Positions 36,000-48,225 of a stretch of 64,000 nt of DNA are shown here, one piece after another. The translations under genes were made by a program, and so were the position numbers. Positions within the stretch are counted from its first letter, which is position 1, and each line of letters starts with the position of its first letter. The notes beneath the pieces are model-generated. The model had not been told where the DNA came from. It worked only from the letters and a program-made list of their open reading frames with translations, and ran no database searches. This stretch comes from Blastomyces gilchristii SLH14081 (lineage: Eukaryota > Ascomycota > Eurotiomycetes > Onygenales > Ajellomycetaceae): positions 732,539-796,538 of the forward strand of contig NW_003101681.1 of assembly GCF_000003855.2 (NCBI RefSeq), written 5' to 3'.

Positions 36000-36723
36000 T
36001 GAATCCTATAACTAGAGCTTGGAAGCTTACGTAACGTATCCTTTGTTTTCTCGGTCGCCCATATCATATCATATATTAAAAATAATATAAATATCTTTCT
36101 ATATATATTTATTTTATCATTTTTATAGTGTGTATTATAAGATGTTACGGAGTATATACTCCGTAGAGGAGATTCAACTGACCCATTTTGTGCCAAGTAA
36201 GGACCTCGGTCAGCTCACTAGTGCTGATGTTGCTATGTACAGTAACTTACATAACATAGCACGGGGGCGTTGGAGGTCCTACACAAGCCCTAATCCATCC
36301 GTATATTGGCCTAATAGGGCATCCGGCCGACAAGATCCATGGATATAATTACACAACCAACCACCTCCTCCGACATTTTTTAGCGGGAGTGGGGGTATCT
36401 AGGCAAATTTCCCATATATCTCATCATTGACCTCGGCATTGAAAGCTCCCTATACTCAGTCCAACCCTGATCCGGTAGTTAGCCGGTTGCGATGGATCCG
36501 CTGAATATTTCCCAAGCAAGCAGGCTTAGGACCATTGTACGGATGACAGCTGCGAAGAATCCAGAGTCTACTCAGCTTATAAGAGTAGCATAACTCGTTC
36601 AAAGCCAATCCAGAAAGTACGTCTTCTATGACTAGATCTTTCTGATTCCTGCAGCAATCCTCTCTATTGCAATCTTTTTCCTATACCAAGTTATAACTTC
36701 AATTTTGTTATTTATCCAGCATC
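36000..36723. other. Spacer with a 20-bp perfect palindrome
   Basis: The spacer upstream of the acyl-CoA ligase holds a short AT-rich island (about 36060-36130) and the perfect palindrome TACGGAGTATATACTCCGTA at 36146-36165. The last 100 bases are pyrimidine-rich, as in many fungal promoters. No gene is supported. Confidence 0.6.
36146..36165. repeat. 20-bp palindrome built from TACGGAGTA/TACTCCGTA
   Basis: This is the longest form of a motif that also occurs at 39412-39420, 42937-42945, 43147-43162 (two overlapping), 53491-53499 and 54441-54449, all in spacers. Confidence 0.9.
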
Positions 36724-38630
36724 ATGGTGATGAAGTCCCGCTGGTCCATTGAAATCCCAAACACATCGTTGCTGACGGTGGTATTCAAATCCCCCACGTA
36801 TCCTCTATCCAAGACGAAGAGGTGTTTTTCGGATGCTGCCCGGCCAGATACTCACTTTTTTACCGTCCATGAGTACCGTCTGTGGTGCCAGCGCTTCGCT
36901 GCTGGGCTTCAAAAGGCGGGCCTGAAGACAGGAGATCGTGTACTCCTATTCTCCAGCAATGATTTATTTTACCCGGTGGCCTTCATGGGCATCGTCATGG
37001 CAGGTGGGATCTTCACGGGAGCAAACCCAACTTATACACCCAGAGAATTGGCGTATCAGTTGAAGGATTCCGGGGCGACATATATGCTATGTGCAGATGG
37101 GAGTTTAGACACGGGGATTGCTGCAGCCGAATTGATTGGCATGGGCAAAAACAGGATATTCGTGTTCGATAGCGCGTTGTTTGATGGGAAGGGAGAAGGG
37201 CGCAAGGGCTGTCGATATTGGGGAGACCTCATCGTCTCACCGGCGGAGGGAAGCAGCTTCTCTTGGGACACGCTATTAACACCCGAAGAAGTGGATCGAA
37301 CCCTTGCCCTCAATTACAGCTCTGGGACTTCTGGGGCCCCGAAGGGAGTACAGGTAACGCATAGGAATTACGTCGCAAATCTGCTCCAATTTGACTATTC
37401 AGCGTACTTGCGGAGCGATTGGGAAGAGAGGGATAGATCTACCCGTTGGCTATGTTTTCTTCCCATGTACCATGCCATGGCGCAAAACATATTCATCGCA
37501 TCGTCACTGTCGCGAGGAATACCCGTTTACATCATGGCGAGGTTTGACTTCGTTCAGATGTTGGAAGCGGTACAGAAGCTCCGGATTACGAGTCTGACAG
37601 TCGTACCGCCGATCGCTGTCGCCCTTGCGAAGCATCCACTGGTCAAGAAATATGACCTGAGCAGCGTCTTGGCTGTCTCAAGCGGAGCGGCCCCGTTATC
37701 CAGAGAAATCTCAGAGGAAGTCGAAGCTTTGTTTCCAGCAGGGAAGCTGTATGTCAGACAGGGATGGGGCATGACGGAGTATGGCTAGCCCCTGTCCGCG
37801 CTTATTCTTTAATTTTTTTTGGAACCTAGCTAATGTGCCCGTGCTTTTTCTTTTTCTTTTTCCTTTTTTCGACAGGACTACGTTGTCAATGCTGGGATGG
37901 GACCCCAACGATCTGGGAACTAGCGCATCTGTTGGTGAATTAAATGCGAATTGCGAAGCAAAGATTATGGCCGACGACGGAGTGACAGAGCTTGCGCGGA
38001 ACCAGCGAGGCGAAATCTGGGTCAGAGGCCCTAATGTAATGAAGGGCTACTGGAACAAACCCGAGGCCACCAAGGAGACATTAACAGAAGACAGGTGGTT
38101 GAAAACAGGTGACATCGGATACGTGGATGACACAGGAAAGTTCTATATCGTTGATCGAATGAAAGTATGTGAACCGCTGTCAAAATTGTCTATCGCAGGA
38201 ATCATGCTCTAACATGATGCTTAGGAACTTATCAAGGTGAAAGGCAACCAGGTTGCGCCGGCAGAGCTAGAAGGGCTCCTTCTTGAACATCCCGCGATCG
38301 CGGATGCCGCCGTGATAGGAGTAACAAAGTAGGTTCTTTTAGCTTCCAGGTTCAGTATGCGTGAATGTACAGTACCAGCTAATGAGTATCCTTCGATAAA
38401 GAAACAACGAAGAGTACCCCCGTGCCTACGTCACCCTCAAACCAGGGCAAACCGCTACTACTGAGGATATCACCGGCTTTGTCAAACAGAGAGTGTCGCC
38501 CACAAAGAGGATCACCGGAGGAGTTGTGTTCACCAACCATATACCGAAAAATCCGTCCGGAAAGATCCTAAGAAGAGTACTTCGGGATCAAGCACAACAG
38601 GAAATCCGCCAAGAGAGCGCAAAGTTATAG
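36724..38630 (+). CDS. Acyl-CoA / 4-coumarate-CoA ligase-like enzyme, peroxisomal
   Basis: Adenylate-forming ligase that would activate a carboxylic acid with ATP and CoA. Exons: 36724-37778, 37876-38164, 38225-38328, 38402-38630 (introns of 97, 60 and 73 nt, all GT..AG). They join in frame to 558 residues, the usual length of 4CL-like enzymes. Motifs in order: the ATP loop [12 protein letters not shown] near residue 197, the A5-type GWGMTET across the first junction, [14 protein letters not shown] and [21 protein letters not shown] near 430-460, and the catalytic-lysine motif [11 protein letters not shown] near 530. The C-terminus is Ala-Lys-Leu, a PTS1 signal for peroxisomal import. The first ATG of the open frame gives [13 protein letters not shown], matching the usual fungal N-terminus. 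The substrate cannot be told; a fatty, phenylpropanoid or side-chain acid is possible. No biosynthetic partners lie nearby. Confidence 0.9.
37779..37875 (+). other. Intron 1 of the acyl-CoA ligase gene
   Basis: Donor GTATGG and acceptor pyrimidine tract ttttttcgacag. Splicing restores [14 protein letters not shown]. An in-frame TAG within the intron ends the unspliced frame. Confidence 0.85.
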
Positions 38631-41600
38631 TCATTGTTCTTAGAAAACCTTACGAGGTTCATTTCAGTGGAGTCTTTGTTAGTTTGAACAATTCTATTGG
38701 TAACGTTAAAGGCTATAATAGGTTGTTGGTTAAAGTGAAGTAATTTAATATGTCTAGAGTGCCATAATGTATATGAAGTTGGCGAAACGCAAATATATGA
38801 AAACGCTATGGTAGCTGGATATAGCTCAAACATGACCGCTGAATATCAGCAAAATTAGCTTGAAAAACAAATAAACTACAGAGTCAGGCTCATATCGTGA
38901 ACAGCCAAGCAGGCCTTGCCGTTCGTTGATATCCATCCATTCAAAGGGATATCATGTGATATAAAAAGAGGCTGGCTGGAGTGTTATGAAACAACCTGGC
39001 AAGAATTGCTCCAAATCTACCTCTTGATTCTCGCAGCGGAACATTGCCCCATTCCGTTGCACGATGGAATATTAGATGGCATTTTGTTATCCAGTGCCGT
39101 CCCCCAGACTTCCTACCCTGAGCCTCCAAAGGCCTAGGATAATCGTTCTCCACCCTGGCAACCGAAGGTTGAAGTCAGGTTCAACAGGATATCTGGGGTG
39201 CAAGATCGAGAGAATCACTAATCGAAGGACTTGAGTATTCATCGAACACTGAAGAAGAAGAAACAAGCTGGCATCCAATCATCGCAATATCATATACAAC
39301 GCCTATATTCTTGCTTCCTCCGCCAGTGCAACAGCGTCAAATAAACCCTTTCTTCCAACGCAAATACTGTGGCCTGGTGTTTGTCTTCTCTGATCTAACC
39401 TTGGTAGGATGTACTCCGTACCACGGACCGCAACGAAAAGCATGTTCCTGAACTGGTTAACTCAATGGTTAGCCCGACGGACCCAAATGTTGTGACTTTG
39501 CGGTCGAGTAAACCTTCTTCACATTCGACCAGACCCCCGGGCAGGGAGGATTCGAGGGATAGGCACCAAGATACCACTGTCTGCAACGCATACACTTGAA
39601 TCTCGCTCTTTTGGTACATCCAGCTACAGCCTTTATGACCATCGATAAATTTTTTGAATGACCTGGCATTTTCGATGAGCAGGAAGGACTACAGTATACG
39701 GTATCTCATTCGAGGGGGGGCTAGGTCTGTTGAAGCCCCGGCGGGCATTTGCAATGTCATCAGCAGAGCGTGCTTCCGCGCCCGCGTGTGGGATCTGAAT
39801 ATTTATTTCCGTTGGAACGAGCAACACGCATACCACTCGAGGAATACAGAATCTCCTCTCTGTTGCCAGCAAAATTTCCCCAGCGGCGCTCATTGCAGTC
39901 CGAAGTTTCCGGCGGCGATCATGTAGCTGCTATTTCAAGCGTACGCTGCATCCGTCTTCTTCACGGTTATTGTGTTAGCGGCGCAAACTATTGTGGCGAC
40001 CCTGGATTCTAGATCCTTTGAGCCAGGTCGTCGAAAACGAGATGAACGGCTTTGTCGATGTTCATAGGATATATGTGTTCCGCATCTTGAGACATCGAAT
40101 GAGCTGCCATTTGAGAGGATTGAGTGATATTTCCTGACTAGGATAGTGGAATTTCAACTTGGTGAGGGCAAAGATTGTGGATGTTAGAGCTGAGCTCTAG
40201 TTGCCTTAGTTCCCACAAGTCCTATCATTCTTGTCATTTTGGTTAAATCTTGGGCATCGCCCTGCGCAGTGATGCAGTTTCTTTTATGATCGAGGCTGAT
40301 TGGAGGGATGGCTCGTTCTCATGAAGAATACGGAGCAGGTGTCTCTGTTCTTGTTTGAAGTGCCACTCGCGTATCCATCGCCTATTTGTGGTTTGCCCCT
40401 TTCTATTCTTTAGTTCTCCATTGCTTTATTTATTTTATTTTATTTTTGCTTTTTCTCCATCCCCCATCGTCCCTATCGGCCCGGCCGCCCCTGTCGCCAC
40501 ATATCGAGGACCTTCGGTCTTCTATTTTTATTGATTTGGATAGTCTGTACAGATAGGTCGACGGGGTGGATTGAATGATCCCACTACCAAACTCTATCAC
40601 TCTCTCAAAAAACCCACTCTCTCGACGGCCCAGCATCCACATCCAATCGATTAAATGAACCGTTACCCAGTGATTTCCAAGCTCTGGAAAAGGCCATCAG
40701 TTCATGGAGGTGAACAGCAAAATGGGAACTACAAATGATGGCGATACCTCCGGAGAGTAGAACGTGCATGATGTTTCTTCTGCGTGTTCGTATCATCACA
40801 AGACCCTAAAGAGCTGATTGACTGAAAATAGGCGAAAAGAATCTACTCAATTTTGGGCCTTCTGTTTCCTCCACGTTTTATTCGTTCCTCTCCTTTTACA
40901 CAACTATCCATTTAGAAGAGTAATTACGTCGTTCTAGGGGTCAGTGTGGTGATGTGTCAAATCCGTATATCGCCTCCTGCCGACATCATTCATTTCTGTG
41001 TTAAACATTCGATTGCGCGAAAGTCCAGTAATATGGTGATCCATAAAGGGGGAAAGGGGAAAATATCCAGTTGGATATCTCGGATTTTTGGTTGGGGGGG
41101 GCAGGTGTGAGTTCGTTGAGCTAGGTAAAGTAAGTATGCAAAGCACCAGAGACAGAGAAACTTCAACCATTTGGATAGAATTCTGGACAGTTCGTGTCAT
41201 TTATCATAGACACAAATCCCGAATATCACTGACCAGCCTATCTAATCTACCAATTCACTAAAAATTCCATCTTTCGTGGGACATAAGGAAAACATGTTGC
41301 CTGCCATGATGGCTGTGGCGTCGTTGACGTCAAGCCCTTTTTGCTCATTCGTTCCTTGCATCGGCGAGGTTGGGCTGACAGCCAGTGAAAATAAATTCTC
41401 GTTCTTGAAGAAACCCGAGTTGCATGCTTCCTACGCCCAATAAGTTTTTAAAAACTCCCACCTTAGTCTCCACTCACGCGGCCCCCAACTCGCGATGAAA
41501 AACCTCTCCATCATATTTTTAAATAATCGCCGCTCCGTCGCCTTAAGTGCAAGTAATGTGTAAAAGCGTGGCGGTTGACATGAGCAGGGGTTCTAGCATC

Positions 41601-44600
41601 AGCGCTCGCCATCGCCAGGTGAAGGCAAAGAATGGGAATTGAGAAGCATTGCATCAGCAACGGAATAAGCATGCTCACACAACATCGAAATACTAAATCG
41701 TCTATACCGGATCGCAAAAAAGAAACGGCAAACTGGGTGTGCTAGTCTAGGATGCATGCCATCTTTGTTTGTACCCTCTCTCCCACAAATTTGCCAGTTC
41801 TGCTAACTTCAGCCAGGAGTGAGATGGAGAGTTTACTCAAGGAGAGCACAAGTGGGTGATTAACATTGATATTCTCCTGCTATTTGCGGTATAATTGTCT
41901 CTAACTTTGTTCCTACAGGTATCGGACGAATCGAGGCTATCTGTAGATATGTCCGTCCGGATGGCGCACCTCTCCCAAAATGGCCAGGCTAGTGTGTGTG
42001 AAAGACTTTAGATATTGCATGGCAAACATGTAGCTACAGTCCGTCAAAATAAACGTGGCCAAATCAACAGGGAGCGATTCGGGGGCGTGGCAAAGTGACG
42101 CGACACTTTTACATCTAAGGTAGCGAACGGATTGAGGTCTCAGTCAGGCGCTGGAAGACAATCGATTTATTGTATTGTTCGCCATGGTTTCGTCTTCCGT
42201 GGCATCTGGGTGTGTCACTTGTACACTCCTGGAATGTAAGGGCAGTTGAAGGAGGGCGAATTCTCTGCTATTTCCAATCCCCTACAGTCTGATTTGGGAT
42301 CTGGAAACTATCGACCTGGTAGGAGGACCTGCAAACGTCACTTTGATCCTCTTTCAAAAGCTCATTGGATGGCAATGCAATGATTACTTGGCTCCCAAAT
42401 ATGTCCTAACATTAGTCATAGGCGAAAGGTTTATGCGCCATCATCTTCATATTCACGGAGATAACTGAGGGCAGAGGCATCGTCACCTGCGCTGGGGCTG
42501 CGTGCTAGTAGCGTCTGCCTTGAAGATCGCATAGCAAAGAAAAAGCCGGCATTTTTCTCCACTTCTAAGCTGCTGAATTCCACCACAATATAAAGACAGC
42601 AATAGTACAATAACTAACGAATATATACAGCCATATATGAAGTCATGGTTGCTGTTGCTGTGTTATTGACAATAATAATCAAGCTCAAGTTCAACGAAGG
42701 CTCGCACTTCTATTAGAATATGTTTGGAAGTATATTTCGATCTTCATCTTAAGACGCAAGTCAACCGGTTTGAGACGTGAAATTTGACCGGAACTACAGC
42801 TGACGGCGAAGCTGTGCTCCTCATGTGAAAAATGCGCAAGCCGGTCAGCTTCCATCGTACCTTAGTGAAGTCATTTAATTTGGGTTATGTGACCGTTCGT
42901 AGGCTCACCGAATATCTCTTACAGATTGTGCCGGAGTACGGAGTATGCGCTAAATATAGAGATGTAAACAAAGGACGAAATTTTTGATATGGGAATGGAA
43001 CGACAACTCCGAACGCCTAATTGTGCCAACAGAGGGCTGGATTACCAGGTTCGACCCCGAAAACTCGGTCGATGGCTGTGATGGCGATGGTTAGGGTTTT
43101 CACGCGTCTCTAAGATCGACCATTCGGAAAAGTTTATCGGTAGGTGTACTCCGTACTCCGTACATTGGTTCAAAATAAAGAATTCTGTGAGTTGTAAAAA
43201 GCAGTTGCTCTCAATTTGTCAAATTGGCGAAGGCAACAACGGCGACCAGCGAAGCAATTTCACATTCTCGGGTTCATCGTGTCAGAGAACGGCGATGTTG
43301 GGTTCGGTAATAAGAATAATGAGCAGAGCCGAAACTAGCTGCGGATGGAACGAACGACTTCCACATCTTTGCTTTCTGGTCTGGTACTTTTTTCAAGAAA
43401 CCCCTTTGACTGGTCACAGGCTGCAAAGGGTATCTGCTTATGCCAGTCATGAGCAGGCACTCAGCTGAAACTGTGCGCACTTTTGCGGCTCTTGTGGGCG
43501 AAAATCCTGCTAGTCCTTCCCAATCACGCGTTCTCACATATGGTTGTGGCTAGAGACTCAACTTGCAGGCAGCAAACGTGGTAAATATAAAACTCCATCC
43601 ATGGAGATTGGTCGATCGATCCAACGAGTGATTTTGAGGCGGGGGGCATGAACTCTTGATGTGGAGTTCGCGCATCCTGGGCCATCAACCGACAGCAGAA
43701 CATCCAGTCTGATCCAGACCAGGGATGCGAGGGCTAGGGTAGGCTATTTGGCCTAGCGCGAAGACAACCTTCCAGTCTCAGCCTTTGGGATCACCCGGAG
43801 GAATCATGGCTGAGCTGAAAAACTACCTGCGACTTGGCCGCTAGTGTTATTTTAAGCTATGGAATGGGCCGCATGGCCATCCTGTCACTAACAGATTTTG
43901 GGATTTCCTGGATTTTCGATAACTGCTTGCAGGCTTGTTAGCAAAATTCTCGTCTCTTGACGTGTTTGTTCTTACATTGCCACAGTGGGAATTAAAAGTT
44001 TTTGCTTGCTTCCCTTGCGTCAGTAAGATTTGGCGGCTTCGAAAAAGGGCACGGGAGAAAATCCTGCTTTGTATTCGCCTCTGACAAAAGTGCATTGATG
44101 GCCATTTCTTCTGTAGACGTTGGTCATCCTGCTCCTCCCGCACTGCTGGTGATTACGAGCTCATGAACGTGCTTTAGCCCGCCCTGGCCTAATAATGATG
44201 TGGAAACAGCTATGTTGGTAGATTGTCTGATGAGCCATCCATTATTGGCAGGATGAAGCAATTGCCAGTTTCTTGTAGACGAGGAGCTGATGGCGTTGGT
44301 TGGACTGAGCTGACCCTCCAATACGTACTGCGTAGAGCAGATCGGAGCAGTTAGATCAAAGCTTAACCCAAGATAGCCCATCTCCAGCATGAAGCTTTCC
44401 TCGAAGTTGTTCTAGCATCCACCTTCGGCGATGCAGGTGGGTGGGAATCAGCTCCACGTTGCAGTTAGTTACCCCTCCGCCAAGTACGTCAACCCGCCAG
44501 TTTGGGAAATTGGGGGATAAGACGGTGCAGCTTTTTGAGATTAGCTAGATAGCTGTTCTTTTTCTGCTTTTAGCATATACCTGGGGCAAACAGCAGCTTG

Positions 44601-45020
44601 CCATGAAAGCCAGACGCTGGTCGGCGCTGTGTTGGTTGGCTGAAGTGGATGTGGGATTGCAGACGGCGGCGGCGAACTTCTACCGCTTACGGAGGATTGG
44701 ATAAGTTTTATTCAGTTTCATTGAAATGTAGGTATAATAAGAACCCCTGACACCCTCACCCCTTGCCATTCATCGCCGTTTGTCTTTCGTTGTTTCGGGT
44801 CAGCTTCGCAGGTGTTGTTGTGTTTGGAACGTTCGTCACCCTGCGCAGGCTCCGCCCCTTTTTCCATAACGCATCATCGGTCAGGTCCATGGCAGGGACA
44901 GGATGAAATAATCATCATTCGCAATTAAAATCGAACCATTGTATCTCAATTGAAAGGAATCAATTTATTTTCTTTTCTTTTAGTCGTCTTTTAATTTTGT
45001 TTTAAAATCTGCCAATATCC
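38631..45020. other. 6.4-kb gene-poor spacer
   Basis: Only short frames that overlap on both strands were seen, and none has a recognisable domain. Two TACTCCGTA sites (39412, 43147), one TACGGAGTA (42937) and a run of G (about 41094-41101) occur. A Cys-containing minus-strand frame near 39469-39669 was considered but has no support. Unannotated small-exon genes or non-coding RNA cannot be excluded. Confidence 0.5.
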
Positions 45021-45731
45021 ATGGCCCCGACAAATGAAACGCAGCGCCCCCAAGCGCTTCCTACCCTCCCATCATATTTATACATCCTTATACCAGTTTT
45101 CGTCCTAATATCCATCGCGTTTATTAAACGCCGTAAGAAATCACGATTTCCTCCCTCCGGTAACACAAAACATAAAGTTTTTGCGCCAAAAATTTCCGAG
45201 AAGCCCATCACCACCGACGAGGAGAATGCAAACTCCATCGCACAATGTGCCACCAGAAAGACGTTACCTGGGCGTCAAGCTCAACAACCTGAGTCCAACG
45301 TATGTATTTCAGGTGATCCATCTAAAATGAAGTCTCCTGAAGAAAACGCAACCCGATCAGCAACACTTCTTGACGCACAAGCCCAGCACTGGCATCAACT
45401 TCCCAATCATCAGCCGATGCTTCTAGCTCAACAATCCCCAATTCCACCCGAGCTACCAAGGCGAAACTCTGGGGATTCGCCAGGCCCTCTTCAGATGCTA
45501 CCACCGACACCTCACTGGCAACCTGAGGAAACCGCTTGTCTCGCTGACAATATGAGCAAAGCACATCCACATCCACATCCACATCCGCATCCGCATCCCT
45601 TGGGTTCTCCGGTGATGCATAAACAGCCTGTCGATTTCCCACAGGTTCAAAGTGAGGCGGTTCAGTTTTACCCCAGGGCGGGACCTGATAAGCGTCAGGC
45701 CTGGAGACGGAGAATCCTCGAGTGTAATTAA
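45021..45731 (+). CDS. Small single-pass membrane protein with His-Pro repeat
   Basis: I do not recognise this 236-residue protein. Near the N-terminus a hydrophobic segment, LPSYLYILIPVFVLISIAFI (about residues 16-35), is followed by the positive cluster KRRKKSR. It is therefore probably a signal-anchor protein with its N-terminus outside or in the lumen and a long, polar, Pro/Gln-rich cytosolic tail. Near residue 182 the tail holds six consecutive His-Pro pairs, encoded by a hexanucleotide-like repeat (45562-45598) that could vary in length between strains. The tail ends basic (KRQAWRRRILECN). The long open frame, membrane segment and pyrimidine-rich sequence before the ATG support a real gene. 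It lies 1.36 kb upstream of USE1 on the same strand. The function is unknown. Confidence 0.65.
   Translation: MAPTNETQRPQALPTLPSYLYILIPVFVLISIAFIKRRKKSRFPPSGNTKHKVFAPKISEKPITTDEENANSIAQCATRKTLPGRQAQQPESNVCISGDPSKMKSPEENATRSATLLDAQAQHWHQLPNHQPMLLAQQSPIPPELPRRNSGDSPGPLQMLPPTPHWQPEETACLADNMSKAHPHPHPHPHPHPLGSPVMHKQPVDFPQVQSEAVQFYPRAGPDKRQAWRRRILECN
45562..45598 (+). repeat. Short tandem repeat encoding (His-Pro)6
   Basis: Repeats of cacatc/cgcatc words inside the coding region at 45021-45731. The unit is 6 bp, so length changes by whole units would keep the frame. Confidence 0.85.
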
Positions 45732-47089
45732 GAATAGGAGAAGTTCACCCAAGTTGTATAATTTCCATCATCTCTTATTTTTCTTGATATCCATTGGGAG
45801 GGATTTTGCCGCGGGCCATTTTCTAGATATTTTCCTTACGAGATGTTCTTGCTTTTTAATGACGTTCCTTACCGTGACCATAGTCGACGGAAACAAATAA
45901 TGTCTTTCACGGCGCCTCCAAAACTGAGATGGCGAACTTGAAATTAAAAACAATGATTGTTAAAATCTCTTGAAAATCTCTTAAAAAAATGAACAATTTA
46001 TCTTCACCTTCTGTCACCATCTCTATTCCTGCAGTGCTAGGGCATGCAGAAACTCCGGTTCTGATCTCCAGGGTCCGCATCGTCAGGAACAGGGCAAGGC
46101 CTCATAGGAAATAGGAGCAGCACATTCCGTATATTAGCTGAGTTGAAGCAGTCTGGGTATGTAGGTGTGAGCACCACTTTTTGTATGAATCACCACAAGA
46201 ACTTGCGTGCGGCTGGTTAGCCATTCGACATAGCCGTGACATCCCGATAGCATCTGACGATATAGGATAGCTTGGAGGAGAAATTCTTGAACCATTTCCG
46301 CGACCCAACGACCTACTGCCTGAGCAAGGGCATGGTGGGGTTGAATTAGAGTAATGTAGGACACTGGGGCAAAAGAGCTCGATCACCACCAGGCTTTTAC
46401 TGGTCGTGAAGGGTCCGAACCATTCCACTTATGTCAACAAGTAAAATGAATTGGAGGAGTAAACGAGCCACCCTCCGCAAGAAACGAATGGTGTTGCAAT
46501 CAGGAGATAAAAAGGCGTGGATATCAAATGACGGCAAAAGGAAACTGAACAGAATTTTTGAAGCAGGGGATAAAAGGTTGCGATACTCTGAACGATTGTC
46601 AATAAAGTAAGTATGAGAAAGAAGAGCATGCAGGAGTTATAATTTCATTCTGTCCAACCCATATAGAAGGAGGAAGAAAGACAAATAGAAATAGCGAGCA
46701 GAATATAACATGCAGGGGTAAAGCCTAGCATGCTAAAAGAATTGTCTCCTCATGCTGGGAAGCGTGTGGGATACACTTCTTACGGCGGACGTCGAGGCGC
46801 ATGGGTAAGCAAGGTCAACAATCGTTGTATACAAAGATATTCATTCACGCTGGCAACCATCGTGTGAGATATTCGCTTTCTGAGCAGTGTTGCCGTCGCT
46901 TTGCCTGTTCGCCCACGACGTTTCAAGCAATTTCAGTCACCCTCGCGGCTCGGCTTATCTAAGCGCTGACTAACCGTTCAAACCCAGGCTCTGACGTCGC
47001 TATTTTGATGGGTATGTATATGAATATATTGAAGTCTGGCAACTAACTACAACTCTCGACACCGTCTTCGATTTGTCGCTGTTTCAACA
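45732..47089. other. Spacer between the membrane-protein gene and USE1
   Basis: No gene is supported. Short frames on both strands overlap. The last 50 bases before the USE1 ATG are pyrimidine-rich (caactctcgacaccgtcttc), as in many fungal promoters. Confidence 0.6.
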
Positions 47090-48225
47090 ATGGTGCGGAA
47101 GTTGTCTGACTCCTATTCTTCCTCCGACGTTACATCCATCAACCTCACCCATCTCCTTGCCCGCCTCGAGAACAACCTGCTATCTCCTTCCGCAGATCTC
47201 AAACTGCTACGTCGATCTCCCTATCACCGAGCTAGAGTTGGAGCTGTGAGCATACAAAGCAAATCCTACCTATATGAACATGGCTATCCGCTGACAGCTT
47301 CTGAAAGAACATCGAATATGCGCGAACCCTAATCCTGAAACTCGAACTCACCCTCCCGAACATCAAAATCCAATCGCGCAAACATGCTCTCCAGACTGAT
47401 CTTGCCCAGAAGCGGCAGCAAATCAAGACTCTTAAAACCCATCTAGACGAAATTGCAGCCGCCGCAGCCGAAACGGATCCAGATACCCAGACCTTCTCGT
47501 CGGACAACGAGGATGATTTGCTACCAACACCAAATGACAGTACCCCAGATACAACATCCCCACCGCCAACCAGAGGAGCAGACCAAGCATCAACAAGACA
47601 TGAAGAAGTAGAAGATGAGAGAAAAGGAGAAGAAAGCGAAGCAGAGGAGACCACCCAAGAACGAAGAAACGATGAACAAGTTGTAGATAAACCGCCATCA
47701 CCATCTCCAACACAACCACGAGAGCCATCACCATCAAACACCTTCCGCGGCAGACACCCCCATCACCACCGTTATCCATCATCATCATCAGCCACCACCC
47801 CAACGGCCACAACAACAGGCACATCCCTCCCCACCGCCACCACCACCACTATTAGACCCCTATTCCCCAACCGCCCAACCCCCACCACCTCATCCACCCC
47901 CTCCGCACAAACCGCCCTCTCCCAAAACGAAGCCGAACAAGACACCCTAACCACCTCCCTCCTCGCGCTAGCCACCCAACTAAAAACCTCCACGCAGAAC
48001 CTACACACGAGCCTCGAGTCCGAAAAGTCAATCATCGAGCGGGCGGCGGAGGGTTTGGACCAGAGCACGACGGGGATGGAGGCGGCGGGGAAGCGGTTAG
48101 GGGCGCTGAGGCGCATGGCGGAGGGCAGGGGGTGGTGGGGGCGTGCGTTGATGTATGTGTGGATATTTGGGCTGTGGGTTGTGGCGGTGTTGATTGTGTT
48201 TGTAGGGCCGAAGTTGAGGTTTTGA
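47090..48225 (+). CDS. USE1: USE1-type SNARE (Golgi-to-ER transport)
   Basis: Tail-anchored Qc-type SNARE acting at the ER in retrograde Golgi-to-ER fusion, with the Sec20/Ufe1/Sec22 partners known from yeast. Exons 47090-47245 and 47308-48225 with a 62-nt intron (donor GTGAGC, branch-like CTGAC, acceptor AAAG) give 357 residues. The family signature runs across the junction: LARLENNLLSPSADLKLLRR, then RVGA joined to NIEYARTLILKLE. The middle (about 105-240) is acidic, then Pro/Ser/Thr-rich, and looks disordered. The C-terminus has a SNARE-like heptad region (LLALATQLKTSTQNLHTSL to EGLDQSTTGMEAAGKRLG, with a candidate zero-layer Asp in GLDQ). A membrane anchor, ALMYVWIFGLWVVAVLIVFV, follows, with only a few residues after it. 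Codon bias is strong towards C/A in the disordered part. Confidence 0.85.

Noticed and set aside
39395..39893. Possible small multi-exon gene on the minus strand (Cys-containing frames)
   Set aside because: Frames are short and I could not find a family match or convincing splice sites linking them.
47232..47824. Long minus-strand frames (169 and 130 residues)
   Set aside because: They lie antisense to the USE1 exon, whose family motifs and splice junction are clear.
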